Shown in pieces: positions 12,139-24,100 of a stretch of 64,000 nt of DNA. The position numbers were made by a program, and so were the translations under genes. This DNA is from Dysidea avara (taxonomy: Eukaryota > Porifera > Demospongiae > Dictyoceratida > Dysideidae): positions 12,939,959-13,003,958 of the forward strand of contig NC_089278.1 in the NCBI RefSeq assembly GCF_963678975.1, read 5' to 3'. The notes beneath the pieces were generated by a model. It was not told where the DNA came from and made no database searches. It saw only the letters and a program-made list of their open reading frames with translations. How positions within the stretch are numbered: the first letter of the stretch is position 1; every line of letters starts with the position of its first letter.

Positions 12139-15100
12139 CTGCATGATTATAAACATACATGTACTAACAGGCAATGGCTTGTAGTTGTGTTAATATATTT
12201 TACACTACTACAGTACAATTGTATCATATGTATTATGACCGTGGCAATAACTTTGTCCATATATGACTGGCTTTCATTTCATCAAAATACCAACTGTTGG
12301 AAATTCTAAGTTATTGCTATTAAGAGACCTAAGTATGTAGTAGTCTGTTAACCTGCTTTCTCTATGGCCAGACTTTTTAAAAGCCCATTACACATTGCTG
12401 TGACTTAGGGGAAGCACTGGTACGAATGGACAGCTTGGCTAGTGTTATGGAGCTAAAAGTGAATTGTATGGTGCATGGCACTGAATGCTCTCAGAAGTGT
12501 GTATGTTGGACTGGAGCTTGTTAGTATAATCCTTGTCCGTTCTGAACTCTATTTAGCTGCATGATGTCTACACCACCCTTATGGTAGGTTGCTTTTTCAG
12601 GTATCATCAGCAAAAATTTTGCTAGTATAGCTTTCAAGGTTTGCGTAGTTAAATGAATTACTGTTTATCAAAAAGAATGTTTTTTTTTGCAAAACTCCCT
12701 CATGATTAGTAGATGTATTAACCATTTTAAGTCATCAGTTTATTGTACTTGTACTTCCCATTCTAATGGGTGTACAAGCCTACGCTGCTCAAAATTTATC
12801 TCATTTTGGACTGTTTGTTGATATTACAAACAGCAGACATGGGTGGGGGTGAGCAACTTATACACAGGAGTAAGTGATAGTCTTCTGGCACTTGCATCAT
12901 GCACTGCCAATAAAGAAAGGCTTCCATGGTTTCACATTAGAAGCCTGTGTACTTGTAGTAAAGTCCTGTACAACATTTCAGAGATGCGTTGCACCTTACA
13001 ATAACACTGAGCTGAGCCCTGGATTTTTCTGAAGAGAAATAGAATTTCAGTGCCAACCAGATGATTCGTGGTGACAATAAAGGTGTCAAGAGCAGACACA
13101 TGTGGTTTGGCTCCATTAAAAGTTTGAGAAAAGATATCACAATATATACTTTTATGGCTTCTCAATAGAAATGTATGGTAAAAACTTTCATTGATCATAA
13201 ATAATGTGTCAGATACTTAGATTTAAAATAGCGTGTCAAGAAGTACTACAAATGAGCCAAATTTCAAGAACTTGTGAAATTCCATCCGTGAGATATTAAA
13301 GATTTCGAGGGCTCAGCTCAACGTGTACATACTATAGGCATAACAAAAACATTTTATGAGAAGTGTTTTTGTTCATACAGGTGGGGATAGACACACCTCG
13401 AAATTTTAAGGAAACCAGCATTGTGCCACCTGCTAGCCACACGTCTGAATTAAAAGTGTAGTGATTTGTGAATAATCCTCAATGCATGAAAGTACGTAAC
13501 TATTGTATATAAAGTAATCTTACAAGCTCCAGGTTGCCTTGAATGATGTACAACAACAATACCAGCAGGTCTCATTCCATGTGTAACTCTTTGGAGTATT
13601 CTATCATTTCCACTAATGGCTGCTGTGACAACTGATCGTCTTGTCCAATCACTCCAGTACAGTGTATCATTGTACACTGTTATCCCGTAGGGCTGTGATA
13701 TATTTTGGTAGAGGGTAGTCCTTCCACTACCATCTAAATTGGAACACTCAATTCTGTCATGGTTTGCATCATTCCAACACAATTTTGATGTTTCGTAATC
13801 AATGGTTAAACCATTAGGCCAAACAAGGCTAGAATCAACAATAACTTGTCTTTCTGTACCATCAAGTTTCATCTTTTCTATCTTTGGTACAGCACCCCTA
13901 TCTGTCCAGTAGATGTATCCAGATAATGGATCAATTGCCATCCCACGTGGTTGATCAAGTCCAGTATTAACAAGCACCGTCCTCTCACTTCCATCCAAAT
14001 TAGAATACTCTATTGTATCACTGCCAGAATCACACCAGTAAAGTTTCCTATTAATCCAGTCTATAACAACATTTTCAGGATTGATTAGTCCACTGACAAT
14101 TAATTCTCTACATCTACCATCACCATCAATACTAGCTCGATATATGTCTCCTAGATCTAATTCACACCAATACAACATGTTTGTCAAAATATCAAAATCC
14201 AGACCAAATATATTAAATACATTTAAGACAGCAATACGTTGATCAGTTCCATCCAAATTCATTCGTCGTATAGCATTGTAGTCAGGAAATAGAAGAAAGG
14301 GGCTTCTTATTACAGATGGAGTGCAGTCATCTAAAATACAATGTACATTAGAGTTATGTAAACATACAGTATATCTAAAAAATGGTTTATGGAAGTGATG
14401 CACAGTATTTCATTTTGAACACTGTTTTTTTTTTGGATGGTACATAACAAATTCAAAGATATATGGATAATTATGGATATATACAAAGCATACTGTACAT
14501 ACGTACGTAGCACAAAAATGGACTATTAAATTTTACCAATGGCAAATTCCCAACTTCTGTTTTGTACCCATCCTATACTTTAGGTGGTGTATTACTGACA
14601 TTAAAGTGTTCAGTGTTGCTAGATCAGATGATCTGTAAACTTGGAAGACAATCTGGATGTAACCCGCATGGCCAAATAAACAGAATCTTGTGTCTTGGTA
14701 TTAAGGAAGAATTGATCTCATTCCCTACAAACTGTATAGACTCTATATATACCACTTTGACACCTCAGATCAAAGGAAATCACAGGGTTATATATCACGA
14801 TATAGCCCTGACCACAACTGCCTTTGATGCTGAGGCAGCTATAAAGCATCAGTTCCCTTTGATTATTTATATAGAGATGCTTAAAGTTTTGCATTGTGGG
14901 TTTGAATTAAACATGTTGATTTAGTCAGGGGCATTGTTGTGAAGTAAAAAGAAATGAGTGAGTCAGCATTGCATAGTTCAGTTACTAAGCATCACTAAAT
15001 AATCATTTTTGCAATGTGGATTGTTTTTCTACAGAGTACATTTCAACTGCACGAAAAGATGCCTCAAACATTCACAACCTATATGTCTAAGTGTTTGTTT

Positions 15101-18100
15101 TAGCACCTTAGGTAACTTTATTCATCCACAAAGTGATTATTTGGCTTAAAATGGTATCACTACAACCAGTGAAACCCACAATCATTTCTTTTTTGTGCCC
15201 ACAATTTAAACCCACAATCGATTTTTGCAAACCTCTGTATAAAAGTAATGTGGTGAATGCAGGTTTGTCTTCCTTCACCTATTAGGTGAGCATGCCAGAG
15301 TGGTATATATTACTTATACCATGGCCACTTGGGATTTTCCTGATATATATGCCCTCGCCCTCGGGCCTGCGGCCCTTGGGCTTGGGCATATATATCAGGC
15401 AAATCCCTTGTGGCCATGGTATAACTATTAAATGTTACCTTTTTCAAGATAAATATTATGCAGGAATAGTTAAAAGTATTGATCTGAGTTTGAAAGCATT
15501 TTGTGATATTATATAGTAACGTTAATAGAAAACATTACTAGAAATTTTACAGTAGGTGCACACATTTGTAGAATTTGTATTATGACTTTCTAGAATTTTA
15601 TCATTTTTACATATATGTATAGATCTCTGGGCATATATTTATTACAAGTTGAAGAAAGAATTTTTAGGAATCAACAAGGCAGGTCACCTACACCTGCAGA
15701 TATTCTAGTGGACATTTAATCTCTAATTCAGTCATGGGTAGTTATAGACTGAATTAGAATTAATCGTTCACTAGTATATCTGCTGGTGTAGGTGGCCTCC
15801 CTTGTTTCACTACTTTTTATGATTATGACCCCTAATCAAACTTAAAATTCCAAATTTTTCCTTCTCTTTGTTTGTTTACCTTTTTTGCAACATAATGAAC
15901 CAGCGTGTACTACATCCAAAGAAAGAAAGGCACCATGCTTAATGTTTTTGTCTCAATGCATCCCTAACTATCAATTACTGAAAAAGTAAGTAGCCATTAC
16001 ACTTTGTTTTCAACTATGTTCAACCCATTACACAGCATTACAAACGAAGAACATTACAAGAAGCGCCTCTGCGATCATTCCAGTCACAATGGAAAATACA
16101 GATTATTTCCAGTACAAACATAGGGAAGCCATTGTGTGCTAGCTCCTTGCACTGTTAGCAAAGATATATGGGACGTGAAGGAGGACAAAGGTAAGTCCAT
16201 GATGCATGCAAAATATGTACTGTATGCCAAAAGGTGTAACGGGTTGAACATAGCTGGCAACGAAGCATAATGGATACTTCACTTTTCACACGATAATTGA
16301 TATAGCTGGGGCGCGCGGTGCCTTTTCAGATGCGGTATGCATGGGTTCACCAGTCATAATAAAATTATTTACAAAAAAAGTTAACAAACAAGTACACGAA
16401 AAAATTTGGAATTTTCAACTATAGTATGTTCACGTTGAGCTGAACCCTGAAAAACAGCTAAAAATTAAAAGTGGATTTTTTTCTCAACAAAGTTAACATT
16501 TCTGCCAACCAGATGATTATTGGTAACAGCAAAGGTGTCAACAACAGACACGTACGGTTTGGCTCCATTACAAGTTCGGGAAAGGGCTCTAAAGGACACT
16601 GTACTTATATGGCTTCTCCATAGGAAATGTATTGTGAAAATTTTGATTGGCCGTAAACATTATGTCAAACATTTGAACAATAAGATTTTGCAATATTTTT
16701 AGCGGATCAAGCAGTACTGCAAATGAGCCAAATTTCAAGATCGTGTGTAATTGCATCCATGATTTATTAAATGTTTTTGAGGATCCAGCTCAACGCGAAC
16801 ATACTATAGAGTAGGGACCATAGCACATCGACAAAAAGTACTGAAACAAGTTGGAGTAGTCCATGATATTAAATCACTGTAAAACAATAAGAAGTGTTAT
16901 ATCCCTACTGTGCTCAAGATACCATAACGGAAATGCACAGTAGGGATATAACACTTCTTATTGTTTTATAGTGATTTAATATCATGGACTACTCCAACTT
17001 GTTTCAGTACATTTTATCGATGTGCTATGGTCCCTATTCTAGTTGAAAATTCCAAATTTTTTCGTGTACTTGTATATATTACTACGATAATCCACTCGTA
17101 AATCAGCTCAAAACTGTTGTTGCTCTTTGTAACAGCTGCTTCTGACATCCTTTTGACAAGTCTTGTAGTAAGCACTGTTCTAGCTATTGTAATCTGTACA
17201 AGACCTTATAACATTAAGGTAGCTTTCATTTAGGACCCACCATTTATTTGAGGCCAGCTTTAATTAGTCTGGCGGTGCCCGCCCCTTCGCATAAAGAAGA
17301 AGGGTCAGGTCACTCTAGCATTCAAAATTTGTAGCATGTTACAGAAATCAGGTAAGTACACCAATTAGATCACGTTATTAAATTATTGTGATGTTTGTTT
17401 TGGAGTTACCATATACTGTAGATACTGTAGAATTATATATAATGTGTGGAAGAGTTTCGCACAAAGTTTTGTGAGAATACGCTAAGATTAAGTTTGTTTG
17501 TAGTCGACAATAGGGTGTTTTATACAAGAGCAAAAGATGAAAGTAGTAAAGAGCCCTGTAATTGGAACTGATGTATCTCATGATGCTGCGCAGCCTAAAC
17601 AATATGGAAAGTACCTTTGGTTGTGTTAGCAACCATTTATTAACCAGATTTTAAAGAACTACTTTGTATGGGTGTTAGCATAAGCAATCATTTATCGGAT
17701 TGACTCAATTACCGGAAACGCATGCTTCAATTATCGGACGGACATTTTACTAATAAAAACGGTGGAATTCCGTGGTACAAAGAAGTGGAATGGTTGACAA
17801 AGACTGTTTTATGTTTGTTGAGGGTTATAATTCTACTGATAAAGGATTGGACAAAGGTTTACAGTTTGTTTGACTTCTGTACTGTAGGTTTGGAGCTGTA
17901 TTTGGATGCGAGTTTACCCTGTGCCATTAATGGTATTTGTTCTCCGTCACTTTAAGAGAGTAGACCCCTCTACTGTTGATTTCTGCTTCAATGTTAGTCA
18001 CCAAACAATAAAAGAAACAAGGCAAGCCATAGTCAAGGCCAGGACTCGATGAAACTTCCACGAATAAACATGATACGGCTACCATCGAACATGACAGTTG

Positions 18101-21100
18101 AACTGGCATGCTCATAGATGACATGGCGGCTGTGGTGAAGGCAGAGGTTGGTGAGAATATAGTCCAGAATAGTGTACTACCATCAAGCCAACTGTTAAGA
18201 AGCGTGGGTTTCATCACTGGAAGTGAAGTATGCCACCATGCTATCCCTACAAAAAAGAACAGTGCACGGCGAAGGATCTAGAATTACTTGGGAGCTTGTT
18301 GTTCCACTATTTGTTACTGTAGAACTGTTAAATGATCATTGTGTGTTCAATTATCAAGCGATTTGTGCATACATTTTTACTAAAAAAATCATAACTCCTA
18401 CAATACGCATTCTGACGCTCCAAAATTTTGCATGGATGTCCGTTAGGCACTCACAATTATGTGGGATTTTTGTCAAAATTTTAATGACTTTAGGAATAAC
18501 CTTTTGTTGGTGGTTAGATATTGTTCCGGTAATTGAAACACGCAAGCGTATGTAAGTTCCGGTAAATGAGTTATGGTTCCGGTAATCGGTTATTTCCACT
18601 CCGCACCTTTTCGTCTGTTACTGGTCAGGGAAAGAAGCTATTGACATCAAACTTAAGGCACAGAAGGATGATATCTAGGGGAATACTTCTGCCAAAATTT
18701 GTGCCTGAGGAATGTTTACAGTGGAAGGTACGTTCCGTGGTAATAAGGGTGTTGGTAATTGATTGTTTACACTAGTTGTGCCATTCTTGCTGCCATTATT
18801 GTGATGACATTGCTTAATTACATTCCTTTGTTACAACTCCGTAAAACTAGGCGCTAGAGTAACCAGACCCTTCCTCTTTATGCAAAGGGGCAGGTGCTGC
18901 CAGACTAAGCTTTTAATGTCTATAATTATTGTAAAAAATATCTAAATAACTTAAGTTAAAAATCATGCTAGCTGAAAACTAACAGAAGATTTCTAGCTGC
19001 TATGTCCATAACTGTACTATAGAATTTCTAGCCAAAATTTGGGTGATCCAATGAGGTTTTAACCTCACTGTACTACATAGCATTTTTATCATCCGTACTG
19101 TTCAATATATGTAGTGCAAGCAATCAATGACACTTTAGTTTAACAAAGTTGAATTAATGATTATAATATGTTTTTGAGAGCTATGATTCAAAAGTATATA
19201 TAACAGAATTAGCTTCACAATGCAATCTCTCATGATAGTGAACTGCAACGGAAAAGTTAAATGATGAAATCTCCTATGTAGGTTGAATCTCAAATACATA
19301 AATAAGGCAGAGATTACTCAACAATAATCAACATATATGTGTAGTTCAAATGTCAAGTGACAGCACTATAACTCATATAGGGGTGGTGCAGGATGGGAGC
19401 TGACTATTGTTTGTTCTTGTTCTACTTACTGATCTTTTCCTTCCACTTGGAACATTTTATTAGATCTGTTTTCCTTCCTGGTACTGTATATTGGGTCGAA
19501 CACTTCCTGATGATGTCAAGAGAAGCTGTTTTCCTTGCCTGTGTGACTGGGAGGCCTTGGATGATCCTTCAGTTGTTGCATCGCAGCAGCACTCCTGCTC
19601 TGAAAGTAAATGCTGGTCTTGTTGGTTTGATTACCTCTCAAGTACATCAACTTGGTGACTGTATAGATTCACAGTTCCAATTGCAGTCTCTAAGCACCAT
19701 CAAGAGCAACTTCCATTGAAGTCACATAACTTTGTGCTGCTGCATTTGCACTTTGCTATCATTGGCTACCATCTGTCTGCCCTACTTCCTGTGTTTGTGG
19801 TCACTCTTTGACAAAAAACATGCTCTGTCTTGTCCACACAGCATGTTTCCTTCTTTGAGACATAATGGAGTACAGGACGTAACTGCCACCTTACTTTCTC
19901 TTTCTTATCATGTAATGATGGGATTGGTGAGATGTAAATTAATTTTTTCTTTGTTAAGATTTGCAATTATGTATTCGTGGTGCCTAGTCCAGTTTGCATT
20001 TTCCAGTTGCCAAGACTCCAATTGCTGTGCAGATCACGGAGGCCCCGTACTTAGCCCCCCTCCTTTTTTGTTTTAATGTTTCAACAGGTTTGAATCACAC
20101 AAATGATGACTTTTTTCTCTTAATAATTATTTGTTGATTGACAATGCCCACAGCATGGACTTACCTTTAATTGCGTCCCATTTCTCTTTACTGACATTAC
20201 AAGATGTTGCTTAGCAGTAGCACGTGATGGCTTTCCTACATTTATAACAATAATCTTCTAAATTTTCAATAGTGGCTGGATTAATTTCAGAGATACTAGC
20301 TTCTTGTACTGTTCTTCATTAATGTTATGTAACAGCCTGATCATAGCTGAAAATGAAGTATAATGGCCATGATGGGGTGCATGTTAAAACGAAACCATTA
20401 AGTCTTGTGCCATTCTTTCTCTTAAGTATGTGTGGGCTCACCAGTCATAATAAATGTTACAAAATAGACAACCAAATACTAGAAATTTTAAGTTCGATTG
20501 GGAATCATAGAAATAACAAGTTGATGTTGTGCTAATTCTAAATACCAGGTGCCATGCAGTAAACAAACCTAAATTACATATTACATAATACTTTCTACAC
20601 AATGACATATTACTTAAAATAAAATGCAACTTAAAAATATTAAATATTAAATTACTTGTGAAAATATTATTAGCTGTAAATAAATGCAAGTAACTTCACA
20701 ATGTTATGAATTTGGATTAAGTTACTTTAATATTATGAATTTAAACTAACACTTCAACATACAGTATATGCATGCAAAGCGCATGTTTTCACAGAGATGG
20801 TGGGCATTAATAGCAATAGTCTATGTAGCCATATGGTACGCATCAGTCTAATGGACTGGGCAGCATCTTTTAATGGGTGAAAGGTTAATGGACTAAGGGT
20901 AATGAATCACTGAATAGTTTAATGGATAGTAAATAGCAGTATAAAAAACCATTTGTAATGCATTACTGGCTTATTGTTACTCATAGTATTACTTGTTACA
21001 TCGCACTTATCGCTACTCATTACGTTGCTTGTTACATAATATTATTACTTTGTTCAATACTAGTAACGAGTTAATAGTTTCCAAAAGTAACTTAAGTTAT

Positions 21101-24100
21101 ATTACTGCATTCGCTAAGTAACGCATTATATTATTTTGACTCGCAAATTGTAATATATATATTACATAATGCATTATATTACATAATGCGTTACCCCATC
21201 TCTGCTGGTAGTCGATATCTTGAAGACTGATTATATTTTTACTGTACCTAACACACTATTAAAAAAACATAAATTATGTCACTACTTACTTATGATTTCT
21301 ACTGAGATGTTCACACGGTCACTACCATGTAGAGAAGAAACCATCACTGAGTAAATACCTGATTTACTCTCTGAACTTTCCATAATAGTAAGAGATGTCA
21401 TGTAATGTGAACTGCTAACACTGTTACTAGTGATCAAATGGTTAGAGTCATTGGTAATCTGTTTTCCATCAAATTTCCATGAAATAGTATAATTGATACA
21501 GATTGCTATAAATTCCACTGACAATGTAAAACTCTCTGGAGCTGGAATATTCATTCTTTTTATAAACGAATCTCTGATGATGTAGGGTATCACTGTAGAA
21601 AGTTAATAGAATATGTAAATATACTTTAGAGCTGATCAATAGTACTATTCATGATTGATAATTTTATTATGATAATGATAGCATCATGATATTATATACT
21701 AGCAAGATACTCAACCTCACATAAATGACACACCATAAATAATCCAATTACACACTACATATTTGCTTTTCTTACACTCCATTGGTAAAAATTACAGTTG
21801 TAATCTTTGTGGTGCATGCTCTACTAGACTTTCAGTTTTTTCAACTTCAGTACTATCGTGTTTGTTGCTGTTATCCATGTTTTTGACTAAGTACAGATAT
21901 GTTTAATATATTGCAATAGTACGATTACATACTATCAATATCACGACTGTTACTCAATAATGTAATTATGGAGTTGTATTCTTGCAAAGATGCACCATTA
22001 GTTGTAATTGTTTGCAATAGCCAACATCTCTATCTAACCAGGGTTTTATGTACATGATTTTTACGTAGCCTAAGTGATATACAGACTGGCTAGGTACATG
22101 GGTATGGTTACATGCTATTAACAGTTGCATGCGTGCATACATGGCCACAGATTCATCAAACTGATGGATTAGTAAAAAAATTTAGATGAATATGTAGAGG
22201 ATATATGAATAACACGAAGGCTTGAAACCCAACATGCATGTGTATAACTAAATGGATGACCAACTCTGTAGAATTGATAGATTGTTGCCAACATTTTTAC
22301 AAACTTTGTTGTGGCTACTATTCAGACACCACCAAAACAGAAATCCTTTTAACACCATCAGATATCTCTACCATGATGAAAGGTATGATTGTGGGTATGA
22401 GTTCTGAGCAACCTTATCATACAAATGCAAATCAACCACTAATCTGAAGTGGTCTAGTTTTATATGCTGTTCTTTCACTTTACACAAAACCAATCACAGC
22501 ATGACCTAACTATAAAATGAAAAAAAGCAGCATGTAAAAAAGACCACTATGCAACCCATCCATCACAGCAAGCTCTATAACATTGCATCCACAAAGCATC
22601 ACCATGGCATAATTGCCAAGCATCACACAAGTGGTCTTATAGTTTTAAACTTTCTGTATATTTATAGATGCATTTGTCTGCAACAGAAGTACATGATGAA
22701 AGGTGTTGTACAATGTAGTGGATGATGTAATGCAGCAAAGGTTGTTGTGTAGGTTGTTGCGTGGACCCCTGGATACTACAGATTTATATCAAATGTTATT
22801 TGAACTGATTGTGGGTTTATATATTTAGATGTTGCTATAGCTACATACAGATTGCAGTGCTGTTTCTCTTTGAAAATTGAGTTCTAAATTCACCAAATTT
22901 ACCTGTTAAACATCACCTTACTACATAAACTTCACTTTGAACCAAGAAGCATTATGCTGTGCATGGTGTATACTCCTCTCTGGGCCTAGAGTTGACTAGC
23001 TGGCGAGAATAAACTAGAGTATTGTGGTACCATGTTACTGGCACCACAACAGGCTAGTAGTTTTATTTGTACTGCATAGCCTTGTTTGTTGTGGTTTATT
23101 CCTCTACTCTGGTTGGATGGAGGTCACCAAGCTTACTGCACTGATGTAGGGATCATTACTTGTCACAGTGTCAGGTACGTATTGCTGTGATGCAGTGGTG
23201 ATCTTTTCTTGCCTCAATCAATAAATGCTAAGGAATTAAGGTGGATATCCTAAACAAAGAGCTGCAGAAAGGAGCAGAGAGAAGGTTAAGCATTAGATTA
23301 AACCCCCCAAGGACCAATTTAGTGTTAATGTAGTGTTAGACTATGTGTAGTGTTAGCGTACGGACAACCATAGATAAGTAGATAGGTGCATACACACACA
23401 CTAGAACTTGAAGCCAGCCATCCTGGGATAATGCTGTCCAGCAGAGGATGTGTCCACTCTTTTCTGTCAATGATGAGGATGGGTGGTAGTACATCTCTGC
23501 CTTGTAATGTCTTGCTTCCTTTTAAATGATCGATAGCAGGTGGTACATATAAATGGTTTATTCAAAGGTGGAGCCATCATGTGCTGATCAAGTCCCTCAC
23601 TTCAAAAGGTTCTCAATCTGGTATGATCTTGGGCTTCTTTATACCAAGATGACTCATCATCTCCATACTTCTTCAGATCCTGACGGACCTTATCCTGCCT
23701 ATTGTGACATCATGCAAGTTTTTTTCTTTCATCATCTCAGTATTGACTGATTGTATGGAAGTAAAAACTAACCTGCTTAGCTACATAGCTAGAAGGCAGG
23801 CTAGAAGGACTGAAGGCCCATCTCAATATCTTTTTAACCTTTCGACTTCTTAAGCTAGCAGAATAGTGATCAATAACATATTGAAAGGGCATTCAGTTAA
23901 CTCTAATAAAACAGTTAAGTTTCGTACAATTGTAATGAATTTAGTGAATAATGAGCCACCCTCCCACAATAATTTTCTGATCTGAAACATAAAATAAGTA
24001 GTCTAAATAGATAGATAGGTATACACACATGTTTTTACAAAAACAATTTCAGCAAACCAGGGGCATGCCCACAACCAGCCTTTGGCTGGCTGTGGATGCA

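Noticed and set aside
18223..18599. Opposed 110- and 81-codon frames
   Set aside because: They conflict with the better-spliced exon candidates in the same insertion and show no recognisable domain.
19393..20076. Plus-strand frames of 108 and 114 codons
   Set aside because: The B counterpart (58,280-59,260) does not keep the frame, and the composition is intronic.
21785..21885. Possible alternative terminal exon (MDNS.KHDSTEVEKT) before the Ig exon
   Set aside because: The reading frames of the A and B copies differ by a 1-bp indel and end differently. No support for use.
21966..22148. Minus-strand frame PSQSVYHLGYVKIMYI, conserved in copy B (60,602-60,850)
   Set aside because: The two frames diverge after a small indel, as expected for non-coding intron DNA shared by duplication.
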